From: Synaphobranchus kaupii
Taxonomy: Eukaryota > Chordata > Actinopteri > Anguilliformes > Synaphobranchidae
NCBI GenBank assembly: GCA_029718625.1
Contig: CM056376.1
Span: 119,444,222-119,508,221 of the forward strand
Direction: 5' to 3'
Length of the DNA stretch: 64,000 nucleotides
Made by a program: the position numbers and the translations under genes. The notes beneath the pieces were generated by a model, which saw nothing but the letters and a program-made list of their open reading frames with translations, searched no databases and was not told the DNA's origin. Numbering within the stretch: position 1 is the stretch's first letter; every line of letters begins with the position of its first letter. Positions 11,011 to 22,430 of the stretch are shown piece after piece.

Positions 11011-14000
11011 TGAAGTTTGTGTTTTAAACATCTTTAAACAACACCTACTTGAAATGGTTGATCCTCTATAAACATTTCTAGAAATGTTTGAACCATGAAA
11101 TAAATTCTGAGATGTAGATTAGATTTGAATGTAAGACCTGTCACTAGTGATGGGCAGAGCGAAGCTTTCTGAAACATTGACACAGTTGAAGCGATTGCGT
11201 TGGTTGAAGTGTCGGTGTCATGAAGCATTTGACATCTGCCTCTCTAGAGACGTATCCTGGTCTAAATTACTCTTCAACGGCGATAAATTTAAATTAATGA
11301 ACATTCTTGACTCTTGTAAAATTCAGTTTGAATATTAATGCTTTTGCCATGTATTCTCAAAATACAAATTATTAAAGTAAAATGAAAATGTGTGTTTCAT
11401 GAGCCTAATGCCATCATATCGACCAATGCCCTTCTATTTCCTCTTGCGTGTCTGATAAGGAGAGTACATTGCAACAATAAATTCCAATTATTTGAAAAAC
11501 AATTTTCACCATTTACTGGTTCATATTTAAAGCGTATCAGCTTTCCCCAGCTCGTGGAAAGGAAATGTCTATTAAATAGCACGCAGATAGGTAGCCATAT
11601 TTTTATTCACGTTATTGTTATTCTTATTAGTCATTCTATGGGAGATCTTTTCTTCATATGTTTTCAGGGATTCCTGGCATAAGTGGATTGCTACCGTGAT
11701 TTAACACAGTTAATAAATAACATTATGCTCATGCATGTGGGGAACTTCATTAAATTCAATAACTTGTTTATCTTAAGTTTTTCAACATTGAGGTATTTTG
11801 GTGCTCTATTATGCCATAGGCTACCTAGCTTAGATAGACCCGCTTGAGTCACAGCAGGATTCCATGGTAATGCTGAAATATCTGGATGTCTTGACCGCAA
11901 GTGGCGAAGCATTTTAATAGGACAAGTGCCGGTGGCAAATCATGCACCATGCTTTTTATGGGATCTCTTGTTGGAAATAATCCCATACAAAAGACGTCTT
12001 TCGTGAATGACAATTCGCGCGTTAGGCTTGATATAGGTGTTATCAGCTCCTTTTTAATGGATAGCCATTGTCCCGTACCATCGCACATCGCCTGGATGTT
12101 GATGGAGTGGGCTGAGTGCAATGTAATGTGGCATTCCCCTTCGCTTGGGAAAGGTATGTGGACCTATGGAACCTTTTATTGTTATGCATTTTTGATATAG
12201 CCTACACAATAATAATATTTCACATTATGATCTAGATATTTTAGTCATGCTTGTGCGCGCCCCTGTGTGTAATAGACAGGAGGGTACGCGCGTTGTGCAC
12301 ACGCCTATGTAGACGCACTTACTGTATATGCGCCGTTAAAATAACATGTAAACAACTGCGACATGACTTTAGACCAGGTTTGTGGTGGATCTAGCGCAAG
12401 CGCTTTTTGCTGGCTCAAGATAGCAATACGCCAAAAATAATCCTGGCCACTCCTCATGTTAAGACCAACACACCCAGTTCACTTGTAATGGGCGCAAGAA
12501 TACATGGTAGTTAAACGACGTAAACGCAAGGCGTTATAATGAACCATGCGCCGGGTGTAAGATAGCAAAGACACTTGCATTTGGGTTAGCGCCGCTTAGC
12601 GCTGGGTGTAAGATAGGGCCCATGGTATTTAAACGGCGTGAACGCAAGGCGTTATAATGAACCATTCGCCGGGTGTAAGATAGCAAAGACACTTGCGTTT
12701 GGGTTAGCGCCGCTGTGAGGTGCGGTGCATGCTGGGCTACCAACACTGAAGAAAGTTAATGTGATCACTCTGGTCCATACATACGTAGTTTTAGGCTACT
12801 TGAAGCAAAGAAAGACTATTCGGAGGCACTCGTCTTTAGAAGTTCTTAAGTTTTAAAAATGCCTTTTATTAATATCGCGGCATGATATAAGCGAAACATG
12901 AAGGTGGCCTAAGCGTTTCAGCTTAGCCTTTTTTTAAATAATCATATAAGGGACGTTGGCAGAACAAATTAATAAAACATCCCTTAAATCATTAATTAAT
13001 TCATCAACACAAGCGACACTTGGCCGCACTGTAATTATGACAAATATAACCTAATAAAAGCATTTAATTTATTTCTGTCTGATTTTAACCTTCATTATCA
13101 AGGCAAATAACGTAGCCTATATACAGCCTATATAATAAAGTATCACCGAAATAGCTATTCCACCATATTCAGCTTAATCAAAGGCTAATCGTTTTAATAT
13201 ATTTTTGACATTCAAAAATATATAAAAAATATAAAAAATATCTCTATATTTTTGTCTTCAATGCGAGCTTAAGCGACAGATTTAAAACGGAGGAATCATT
13301 CAATTCTGTTATTCATTCCGCATTTATATAATAGGTTACAACTGAAAACATGGATAGGCTATAAATAAACGCTTTTTAATCATGATTATAAATAAATAAA
13401 TGGTGCAATCATGACATGTCCAAGTGTTGTTTCATTTCAATTTACTAGGCTATATTTTTCATCTCAATGGCATAGTATAGGACATGTTCTCGTAACTTCT
13501 AGCGCACCTTACAATCGCAGACTTCAGTTTCTCTTTCCTAACACTGTGCATTACGTTATACGAATCTCCAGAACCACATTATGTCATTATTCAACTCAGA
13601 CATGCGCACTTTTCAACTACAGCGCGAAAATGTGATTTTTTAAAGAAATATAAGGCACAGAGTTAACATCATTATATTAATGGAAATATTTTTAATTTGC
13701 TGTCAAAAATTAATGGAGCCCAATGGGAAAATAAAATTAAACGATGTTTTTCTCAATAATAATCGGACAATAGACATACAAATGTACACGTACAACTTCT
13801 GGACGGATAATGTCTTTTTACAAGTTGCTTTGAAGTCTGTTTTCTTGCTTTAGATCAGTAACCCTGGGTTATAATAAAGCCCACCAAAACAATGACTATT
13901 ATAAATTAGGTTGATCTTTATATAGGCATACAAATTGCTGTGTACAAACTACATGGACGTATGATTCACATATTACATACCTGCACATACCACCATCACC

Positions 14001-14109
14001 AGAGAAAGCAGAGATAGTGTATAAAATAAACCCATTCTTTCATTTCCTGTAGTCGATGTATTTCGTTTTCCGTACCTTACCCTGACTGTAAAATCAAACT
14101 TTGGTCAGT

Positions 14110-14859
14110 GAAGTTTTTTTTTCGTGTCTTGACCAATGAACGTCGAGTTTTTCTTTCACGTGAACAAGGTGTCTCTCCCTCTAGCCGCAGTGTCAGTATC
14201 AAGAAGATTGCGAAATGCAGTATAATTCCGGAACCATATTCCACATATAGGCTATCATCCGTCTACTTTTTTTTTGGCAGCGCGCAAAAGTTAGTTTAAT
14301 GAATATAACTCAGTGCTTATGCTCAGTGATGCAAGACACATCATTTGTCTTTTTCAATGCACATCTGTGAGTACAGTGGTGCAAAGACCATAGCCTAGAC
14401 AATGGACTACCGTGCAGTGGAGAAATGTGGTATGGTCAGGTGATCCTTCACCATCTTTTTGATAAATAGACGAGTGCATGTGCGGGGCACATCTAAAGAA
14501 ACATACAGGCATGAGTGCTTTGTTCCAACAATTAAGTTTTCTAGCGGTTCTGTAATGGTGTTGGGGTGCATTTTCCTTGCATGGTTTGAGTGCATTCATC
14601 CCCTTATAAGGCAAGGTCAATGCTAATCACTATGGTTCTGAGTGATCACAATTATCCCATTGCAGCATTTCTTTCCTGCCAGGAGAGGGTGTTTTACAGG
14701 ATGACAATGCTCTTATCAAAACAGTATATGTTGTCACCCAGTGGTTTTAGCTTTTATTCAATTTGTTTAGTTATAATTTGACTTCTTGATACTAATAATT
14801 TAATTTGAACTTGTCATAATTCAAATTCTTGATATCAAAAGCAAGTTGAATAAAAGCTT
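14110..14859 (+). pseudogene. Decayed Tc1-like transposase fragment, only in copy B
   Basis: Across frames one can read pieces typical of fish Tc1-family transposases: SGDPSPSF, HECFVPTIKFSSGSVMV and a QDDNAL-like segment (around 14430-14720). These surround the second catalytic aspartate. Frameshifts and stops are frequent. Copy A lacks the whole segment between GGTC.GT and TAATCGGC, so it was either inserted into B or deleted from A. No terminal inverted repeats were recognised. Confidence 0.45.
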
Positions 14860-15230
14860 AATCGGCTTGCCATATAGGCTAACCATTACAACTCAGCTGC
14901 TCTAGCCCTCCCCCTTCCACATTACACAACTTTCTCTTTCTTGTGGGAAAGGGCACTGGGCAAACATTGGTTGTGGCCAAGGGCATTTCTAGGACCTGAA
15001 AACATCTGGGGCTTAGCCCAATACATCTGGGGCTTTCCTTAGACTTTGTAAGGGGGTCTGGGGGCATTGTGGTCTTTCCTCAATTTTTTTTCTTTTTGCT
15101 TGACCAGACAGCAACCCTGTATTCAGCTACCCTACAATCATCATCATCAGTTCATTTTACCCTATTGCCCATGTTGGGATTTGAACCAGCAGCTCTCTGG
15201 TTACCAGGCCACAGTCTTAACCTAGGCTAC

Positions 15231-16302
15231 TGTGGGAATAAAAAAAGGCCCCTGGAACATTCAGGCAACAGACAGCAATAACAAGCTGAGAAGAATGCCA
15301 TTAGAAACATTGTTGCAGGAGTAGAGAGAAAAGACTCAGGAATGCAAGGGCGTTTTAGAAAGTCTCCAGAGAAACCAAACGGACCAACATGTTATTGAAT
15401 AATCAAAATGTATGCCATAAGCAGTTTATAAGCCATATGATCAAATATAATCAAGTTATATGTATACAAATGCACAATAAGTATATACCTAAGCAGTGGA
15501 AGTATGATCAATATAAAAGTGTGTGTAATAAGTAATTAGTAATGAACAACAAAGGGGGACTGTTATAACAAAGGAAGACTGTTAGGAGGACAGATGCAGG
15601 TGCAAATGTAACCAAGGACACATACTGAGAATTAGCGGATGCAGCCACATTTAATCTTTTGAGAAAGGAGGGTGCGAACCGGTCTGGAGCCATGGTAACA
15701 GAAATTGATAAGACACAAGCTCGAAAATCGTAAACAATAGTGACAAACTCGCTGACCTAGTCAATAAAATTAGGGGCAGGTTATGGGAGTGGAAAGCCCC
15801 TAAGCCCCACAAAGGGTGTACCTAGCAGAATGATATAAAGATGGTTGTAAAAAATCATATCACTTCTTCACTCATCCTTTTTCTTCATACTTTTGCTTCA
15901 GCAACTGACCTGTGACACCTAGGTGGCTTACATACTGGAATACTCAGACTGGACTCTAACTCTCATGCACTCAGCGCTCAAGTGACAGAGAAAAGACTTA
16001 GACAAAATCTGACAGAGAAAAGTGCGGCCTACGGGCTGCAGCTATTAGGCTGCCTCTAATAGGCTCACTGGAAACAAGATGATTTTTGCTTACATGTTTT
16101 ATCTGCGCAGATCAGCCTGGGTTATTGCATGTATTCACTTTTGAATTATATACAATAAATCCTGTTTGCATCAGACTCTGGAAGACCGTGTTATTTTGAG
16201 AAGTTTAAGAGAATAAGAGAATTGGACTTAAATGCAGGGTGAATGCCTGAAACGTTCATTATCTGGCCTGGACTGATGAAGTGAAGGTATTTTTATCCTA
16301 CA
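15231..16302 (+). repeat. 5' LTR
   Basis: The LTR runs TGTGGGAATA ... ATCCTACA. A TATAAA box lies at 15834-15839 and an AATAAA polyadenylation signal at 16154-16159, placing R between them. Reading along both LTRs I saw one difference from the 3' copy (GGGCGTTTT at about 15350 versus GGGAGTTTT in the 3' LTR). Confidence 0.96.
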
Positions 16303-16307
16303 TTACT

Positions 16308-16330
16308 TGGCGAGCCTAATCCCGGAGGTG
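16308..16330 (+). other. Primer-binding-site-like sequence
   Basis: TGGCGAGCCTAATCCCGG begins 5 nt after the LTR end. The first nine bases complement the CCA-ended 3' terminus of some vertebrate tRNA-Arg species (…GGCTCGCCA); the rest matches poorly. The tRNA identity is therefore tentative, although its position and TGG start fit a PBS. Confidence 0.6.
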
Positions 16331-16534
16331 TTGAGAGAACCAGACACACGGACGGAACAGACTGCCTCCCCGGTTTAAAAGTGGCCACAAACGAAGGTAC
16401 GCAGAACCAGTTAAATCTGCACATATTTTAAACCGGTGATCAGTGTTCTTCCACCCGTGCTAAGGTGAACTGCAACCTCTCACTCCAAAAGAATCTAGAA
16501 AGTAAGATAAAATCACGGTGAGAAAAGAGCCTGA

Positions 16535-16712
16535 TGTTTGTCATGTTTGTCATATGTGGCATGTTTTTGGCATAATTTGTTTGTCATGTTGGTCATGTTT
16601 ATGATGTTTTTGGCATAATTTGTGTGTCATGTTGGTCATGTTTGCAATGTTCGTGATGTTTTTGGCATAATTCGTTTGTCATGTTTGGCATGGTTTTGGC
16701 ATGATTTGTTGT
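16535..16712 (+). repeat. Imperfect tandem repeats in the LTR-element leader
   Basis: About three degenerate units of ~60 bp are built from TTTGTCATGTTGGTCATG and ATGTTTTTGGCATAATT. They lie between the PBS and the first small ORFs. Confidence 0.8.
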
Positions 16713-17208
16713 AACATAACAAGAGTGTGTGAGTGAAAAGGTTAATGGGTATGAGTGAGAGTGTGAATTGTAAGAGAAGAGTTTAAGTAGTGTCGGAGAA
16801 ATAAACTAACGGGTGATATGTCGCTATACACTGGGTGAGAGTGATAAACGGTATCTAAAACCGGCTGGAGGGCATTTTGTTGTAAGGTTCTGTGTTCAAC
16901 GCCTCACCTTGGGGGGAGGTGCAGCAGAACAAAGCGAAAGAGGTTCCGTGCTAAGTAATCCTCCAGTGACGCTAGGTGCGAGCTGTATCGAGTTTTAACA
17001 CGGAACAATTGACGAAGGGGCGTGCTATTAAGACGTTTACCTGAAGCACGACGGTGTACCAGGAAAACGTGCTGAACTAGCAAGAGAAAAGAGGGTAAGC
17101 TGCGGTAGACTCTTTGTCTGTGTCACAGAGGTGAGACGGCAAAGAGTTGAAAGGGCAGATTGGAGGGAAGGAGAGTGGAAAGGTAGTCAGTCTGTTTGAG
17201 AAATCCAT

Positions 17209-17360
17209 GCCAAGACGGCGTGGGTTGGCAGACAAATTAGGAAAAAACTACCACTGGCCAGGGATGAATGAACGTGTCGACACATGAATGAAAAAAGTAT
17301 GTGTGGAATGGATCCACGTGTGTGAAGTGAGCGAAGCGCGCGCGACAAAGCATATGAGTC
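17209..17360 (+). pseudogene. Possible relic of retroviral integrase zinc-binding region
   Basis: One frame reads LADKLGKNYHWPGMNERVD, an in-frame stop, then MKKVCVEWIHVCEVSEARATKH. The YHWPGM core with two cysteines about 20-30 residues later is the layout of the integrase HHCC domain (family pattern: ..YWPGM...V...C..C). The histidine half is not convincing, and no catalytic core follows. If real, it is a pol fragment lying before gag, out of the usual order. Chance similarity cannot be excluded. Confidence 0.35.
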
Positions 17361-17432
17361 ATAAATGAAAATCACTGCGCAAGCGAAAAGTAAAAGAATG
17401 CACTGTTGTGGCTTAAGAAATAAGCACAGAGG

Positions 17433-17648
17433 ATGTTTCATGTTTTAAAGCATTATCTAGATGGAAGAGTAATTGAGAAACATTCCCTTAATTTAGGTTA
17501 TGGACGCCAACATGGTTTTTTCTTACAGTATGAAGAGCAATATAGAGTGACAGGTTTCTTGCAAGTATTTCCTCATGAATGGATAGAAGTGAGAGAGAAG
17601 GCCCGTGTTGCAGGAGTTTTATTTCAGACTAGTCCTAGGGCCAAGTAG
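17433..17648 (+). CDS. Small leader ORF, 71 aa, unknown
   Basis: This ATG-initiated 71-residue frame is aromatic-rich, with no signal peptide and no motif I can name. It sits in the leader of the LTR element, upstream of gag. It may be an accessory ORF, a pol/env remnant or chance. Confidence 0.25.
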   Translation: MFHVLKHYLDGRVIEKHSLNLGYGRQHGFFLQYEEQYRVTGFLQVFPHEWIEVREKARVAGVLFQTSPRAK

Positions 17649-18105
17649 CTCATGTTACTCCGCCTGTAATAGAGAGTAGGAGGGGATAGTGACGTAGGGT
17701 GATTGAGTGACAACCTAGAAAATTGACAAGCTAGAAAGTGATTCAACAAGGCTGTTTGAAATGATGTAATGATGGAACAATGTGGTGTCATGTGTAAACG
17801 TTTATAGCTGGTAGCTTTGTTACAGAGCGATATTTTTGTGTGGAAATTTGGTTCCCCAGTACTCAGACACTAATGTATGGAGAATTACAACTTTTTATGC
17901 GTTTGAGATCGCGGAGGGTGGAGGTATTAAAATAGGAAAGCGAACAGAACGCAGTGGCATTGCGCAGAAATGTCGCGATTAATGAGGAAGTATTGTATTA
18001 CATCCACAAAGTGAAACAGGTTATGTAAAAAGTCCAAATGTGTAGACCCGGTTGAATACATTGTGTGCAGGATAATCATAAAGAAAACGGAGAGTACACT
18101 TGTAA

Positions 18106-18303
18106 ATGCATTTTATTGGGCGTATTATTGGTCGTCCTACTGTACAAGAACAGTCAATGCCCGGAGAGGAGGGATTAGAAGCAGACACAATTAGACGACA
18201 CCTGTGTAACGGTGTTCAGATATTTTTAGCTCTCTGGATCATAGTGTTTATAGTGACATGGATAGCAGCTATTAAGTGGATAATAGCTTACGGTGGAATT
18301 TAA
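18106..18303 (+). CDS. Small leader ORF with one membrane segment, 65 aa
   Basis: The ORF is ATG-initiated. Residues about 38-61 form one strongly hydrophobic stretch (IFLALWIIVFIVTWIAAIKW), long enough to span a membrane, after a charged N-terminal half. This could be a remnant of an envelope transmembrane anchor or a small accessory membrane protein; there is no further support. It lies inside the LTR element, 2.7 kb before gag. Confidence 0.35.
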   Translation: MHFIGRIIGRPTVQEQSMPGEEGLEADTIRRHLCNGVQIFLALWIIVFIVTWIAAIKWIIAYGGI

Positions 18304-18942
18304 AGCAGTAGTGGTTTAGTGTATTATGTGTATTTAATTACGGGTTCCGGAACAGTGTTAATAAAATGTATGAAGCTTTTATGATCATATGTGTAATCAT
18401 TTATTTGTGTTATAAAATTCGGGAAGCTTACGATCAAGCGAATCCTAGACAGAATTGCTTTGAAAGTGTATAAGTCGTAGTGCTATTGTGTAAAAAGTGT
18501 ATAAGTTGTAGTGATATTGTTTACAAAGCGCGGGTATTTCTTACGTTTTATAAATTTGTATAGATGAACCATAACCTATTACTGTAAAATACGGAGAAAG
18601 AAATCGGAAAAATTATGCAGATACAGCGGTTTTCAAGTGGTTAACTGAGAAAGCGGACGGTAGTTTTGTTGAGTGTTGTAGGGGAGCTTTATGAAGAGGA
18701 ATGGGTGTTTAAAACAGAGAGACTAACACCTCATTGTACGTTGAATACAAGTAGGGAACAATGGGAAGCTATACGTGATGCCAACCTACACAGGATTGTG
18801 GGAGCAGATGAGGCAGTATAAATAAGGTATTAAACGGGGAGGTGTGTGTGTCGTGCAGTGCAATGAGGGAATGAGAGATGTTTGAGATGAGGGTTTAAGT
18901 TTCGTTTTCTGTTTATTATATTTATATGTATATATGTATTCT

Positions 18943-19226
18943 ATATGCACACGAGAGGTTGAGTGAGCAGCAGGACCGAAAAGAGCGGAAATCAGAGAGG
19001 TTCTACTGATTTTGTGAACAGGTCTAGTAACTGACTTAAGTTGCCGTGTTATTCATTTATTTTATGTTCACAAAGTGTTCATTTATATGCACACGAGAGG
19101 TTTTGAGTGACCATTATGACCGAAAAGAGCGGAAATCAGAGAGGTTCTACTGATTTTGTGAACAGGTCTAATAACTGACTTAAGGTCCCGTGTTATTCAT
19201 TTTATTTTATGTTTACAATATGTTCA
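18943..19226 (+). repeat. Two tandem copies of a 142-bp unit in the leader
   Basis: Copies start at 18943 and 19085, both with ATATGCACACGAGAGG and both containing GAAAAGAGCGGAAATCAGAG and TGATTTTGTGAACAGG. They differ at several positions, so the repeat predates this insertion. It could be a structural or packaging element of the RNA, but that is unproven. Confidence 0.9.
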
Positions 19227-19608
19227 CAATATGGCCTATGCAAAATACTAATTCGGTCTAACTCATATTTTCAGCGTTCCTCTATTATAGGTACCTGTGA
19301 CGTATCAGGATAACAGACGCCTCAAGGTACGTGAGCCGCATCAACCAATTGATGGGGGAGACAGATGTAGAAACTGCAGGGATACGAAGTCCGAACACAC
19401 TTCTGGAGAGAGAGCATACAAAAACGCCCAAGGAGAGGAGGAGCTACAAAACGCTGATTTGATTGACTTAAAACTTTGGCAACTTGCCAAGTGGATAAAT
19501 CTAAGGCAGGTTGAAGCAGAATTCTCAGAGATACAGTGGTACTAATATTAAAATGCTTATGGCCATCAGAAGCAATTAAGGAAGTGTTAAGTGTATTGTG
19601 TACCGACC

Positions 19609-20095
19609 CTGAAAGATAATTTATCAAAAAGCCACACTAGACGGACTCTTAGGAATCCCAGAAGGGACTGTAGTGTACGGAGACGATAGGCCGCTAATAA
19701 ATCCCCGACTGTGTATCACAATAGCTCCAAGGACCGTTAGGTGGGAAACGGGAAAGTGGGCTGACATTAAAAAGACCAAGAAAGCTGACGGTTCGGAAAG
19801 ACTAATATTTGCACCAAACTCATGTGCTAAGTACAAAGCGGCAGTTACTGTAAAAAACATACTAGTACTGATAAGAACTAGAGAATCAGATGAAGAGGCA
19901 GAGATACCTAGGTCCCTAGCTAGCAGCGCTAGACAAGCATACATGGGAGGCGGGACAGGAAAGATGAGCGGGAGCAAGAGTGCTGCAGACTTGAGAACAC
20001 CTATGGACCTAATAATTAAACGCCACCCAGAAAAGAAAAAGCAGATCCGCAAATACAGTAGGCAGGGGATTAGGCCCCCCGAACCTAGTGCATAA
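19609..20095 (+). CDS. Leader open frame, ~162 codons, no ATG at its start
   Basis: The frame is open from just after an in-frame TGA (19606-19608) to TAA at 20093-20095 and reads as a plausible basic protein (LLGIPEGTVVYGDDRPLINP … KRHPEKKKQIRKYSRQ). The first in-frame ATG is late (near 19965), so expression would need splicing or a non-AUG start. The YGDD tetrapeptide resembles the RT active site, but its surroundings do not fit any RT block. An adjacent open frame (19291-19545) is likewise without ATG. The role is unknown; it could be a matrix-like or accessory leader protein. Confidence 0.35.
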
Positions 20096-20801
20096 CAGGC
20101 GGCGGCGGAATTGCAAAGTTCCGAGGGCACGTTAAAAATGTGGTATAGTGCAGGGGAGAAGACTGAAGGCCCCCGTGTCTGATGAAGTATGAATTAACAT
20201 ACTGCCGTGGTACCGTCTAGTCGGCGTAGTTGTCGCATGTAAGTATGCAGGCACTGCGTGGTACGTGGATGACAGTCCACACCTAGCAGAGGGGCGTAAG
20301 AGACGACCTCTGTGAACAGGCAAGGCTGGTGAAAACGGTCAAAGTTTCTATACCCATAGCAAGGTGGGATAGGGATCAGACCGTCGGTTCCCAACCGGGT
20401 GGCTGGTTACCACTACGGGGCTCGGTGTTTAGACGCTGAGCTGGGGATCGCTATCGACTGGGTCACCGGCCGGTCGGGTCGCAGAGAGCAGTAAGACCAT
20501 GAGTGGCGTCCCTGTAGTGGAGCACATGGCCGCCGCGCTCGGCTCAATGTACAGTCAGGCCACTGTAAGCTGAAACCGAATGCGTTAGTAAGCGAGCAGT
20601 GCTTTCTGTGATCAGGGTTTCTGAAAAGGAAACGCCTGGGAAGCAGAGAGGCTGAGGGTTCTTCACTCCGAGGAGTCGGGTGGAAGGAACTCAGCGGAAA
20701 GGGATCTAGCCTGGAGCTGCGCCCGAGAGAGAGGGAGGCTCGAAGGATCAAAGTGAATAAAATGGAATAAGAGAACCACAGGTAGCCAACAGTGGCCACT
20801 A

Positions 20802-22430
20802 GTGGGCACCTTTGACCCTACATGCTGTGATGAGATAGAGGCCGTTATAAAACACCACAAGCCAAACGATAAGAGTGACAAACGGGAAGGCAAAAGACTA
20901 AGAGAGAGCGAGGTGATTAATTGGTTCCAATTAGAAGGGAAGCAGTACAGAGACACCATGAGAGCGGTGAGAGAGGCGATAAAAGACACAGGAAAAGAAC
21001 AGGAACACAGCAAACAGAAAGAGGCAGAACTGACAGCGCCACTTCCCAGTCCAAATCCACCACCTTACCCAGGGCATGCAGGCCCAACCAAAGCAGGACA
21101 GTATGTTCAAACAAACCTAGCGGCTGACACAGCAATGACAATAGAAGGGAAAGTGGAATTCCAACCCTTACAGGGAACGGTTAAAATGAGAGTGACATCA
21201 GAGGATTTGGGAATCCAGGCGGGAGGAGCAGCAGGTTCCACAGTGAGTACAGCAACAGTTTCCCCATATGCAGACCTACGTAACCTATTACATGAACAGA
21301 TGGAAGACGACAGACGGCTGCTGGTGCAGATGGAAGACCAAAGAAGGGAGGTGGACCTCCTCAGGCTGCAGGATGGCCAGAGACGAGATGGGGAGGCCCG
21401 GAGAGCAGAGAACGACAGACGTTATGCCCAAGAGCTGCTGGAGGCGGAAGAAGGTAAGCAGCGTTCTGAAGAATGGTGTAACAAGAAAGATGGACCCCTG
21501 ACACGAGAAGAATTGGAAACCCAACGCCAATACGCCCAGGTAGAAGACAAGGTGAGGAGAAAGCTAAAATCACACACAGCCACATCAAAAACAAAGCAGC
21601 ATTTTGCCCCCACACCAGCAAAACGACGAGTCCACATGCTGCCAGAGGGGACGGACAGTCCGCCGAAGGGGGAAGAACAGGTGGGTGATGTGGTTGCAGA
21701 GGCAACAGCTAATGATAATGTAGTGCGCCAACTGCCTTTGATAGATAAAGGGGGACGAATTCAGTACGTCCCGTGGACATTTATGGATATGGTGGGACTG
21801 GCAGGCCGATTACCGGACCTGAAGGAGGGAGCTAGTAAATGGATTACTGCACTGGAAGAGAGCACAGGGGGGATAAAGATGGCTCTAGGAGATATGAAAG
21901 CGTTACTGATGCAGGTTGTTGGAAAGTATGACACAGAGGCAGTTTTCAGAAACTTACAGATACCCATGGTGGCAGATGGACATGATGCAGACCACATCAA
22001 CTTCGATGGCTATAGAAATGCCATCTGGGCGGAGCTCCGACGCCAATACCCAGACAAACTGGACCCATCAAAGCTGGAAGAAGAGGAATTGAAAGACGGG
22101 GAAAGCGTGCAGAAATTCCTCCACACCTTCCAACGACGATGGAGGGAGGAGACAGGTAATACCTGGAATGCAAATGCCACTACACAAAATCTGTTCAAAC
22201 TGATGGTAAAGAAAAGCATGCCAGTACCAGTACAAAAGAAACTGGACGGAGTAGTAGGCCTGATGACAATGGAGTGGGCCATGTTTTCAGCACATCTGAC
22301 TCATCATGTGGATCAATATCGAAAGGAAAAGCAAGAGGTAGATGAGCAAACTAAACAGTTAGCTAACAAGCTTGCACAGTTACAGCTAGGGGAACTTAAT
22401 AAGGATCAAAGCGACAAACTTGTTGCTTAA
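20802..22430 (+). CDS. gag: Retrovirus-like Gag polyprotein (no zinc knuckle)
   Basis: The 542-codon frame begins at a GTG codon followed by glycine; there is no ATG between the upstream in-frame stop (about 20752) and residue 53. Order of features: short basic N-terminal region; proline-rich segment with the late-domain motif PPPY (residues 86-89, typically a Nedd4-family ligand for budding); long charged heptad-like region (about 160-250) likely to be coiled coil; then a capsid-like region with a major-homology-like segment DGESVQKFLHTFQRRW (from residue 432). It ends in an acidic/basic helix without any CCHC zinc finger. Gag normally assembles the particle. Here neither protease nor pol follows, so the product could at most supply structural protein. 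Confidence 0.82.
   Translation: MGTFDPTCCDEIEAVIKHHKPNDKSDKREGKRLRESEVINWFQLEGKQYRDTMRAVREAIKDTGKEQEHSKQKEAELTAPLPSPNPPPYPGHAGPTKAGQYVQTNLAADTAMTIEGKVEFQPLQGTVKMRVTSEDLGIQAGGAAGSTVSTATVSPYADLRNLLHEQMEDDRRLLVQMEDQRREVDLLRLQDGQRRDGEARRAENDRRYAQELLEAEEGKQRSEEWCNKKDGPLTREELETQRQYAQVEDKVRRKLKSHTATSKTKQHFAPTPAKRRVHMLPEGTDSPPKGEEQVGDVVAEATANDNVVRQLPLIDKGGRIQYVPWTFMDMVGLAGRLPDLKEGASKWITALEESTGGIKMALGDMKALLMQVVGKYDTEAVFRNLQIPMVADGHDADHINFDGYRNAIWAELRRQYPDKLDPSKLEEEELKDGESVQKFLHTFQRRWREETGNTWNANATTQNLFKLMVKKSMPVPVQKKLDGVVGLMTMEWAMFSAHLTHHVDQYRKEKQEVDEQTKQLANKLAQLQLGELNKDQSDKLVA

Larger units (their letters stand above)
7763..12005. repeat. Tandem segmental duplication, copy A
   Basis: This ~4.24-kb unit is followed head-to-tail by copy B. 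The unit starts at AATGACAATTCGCGC (7763) and runs to GACGTCTTTCGTG before 12006, where the same AATGACAATTCGCGC begins again. By eye the copies differ at roughly 1-2% of positions. The unit holds the right end of the 6442 transposon, about 1.3 kb of AT-rich sequence (8490-9840) with only chance ORFs, a reverse tRNA-like SINE (10060-10216), a forward SINE-like segment (10740-11010) and AT-rich sequence to 12005 with no gene. Around 11148 it contains AGTGATGGGCAGAGCGAAGC, a phrase I associate with fish hAT ends. Confidence 0.93.

Noticed and set aside
19670..19690. YGDD tetrapeptide in a leader ORF, resembling the reverse transcriptase active site
   Set aside because: No flanking RT blocks (A, B', D) occur in this frame and the surroundings read as a basic, lysine-rich protein. 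Taken as coincidence.
20413..21013. Minus-strand ORFs of 116-128 aa opposite the start of gag
   Set aside because: Antisense shadows of a codon-biased, purine-rich gag leader, with no recognisable domain.
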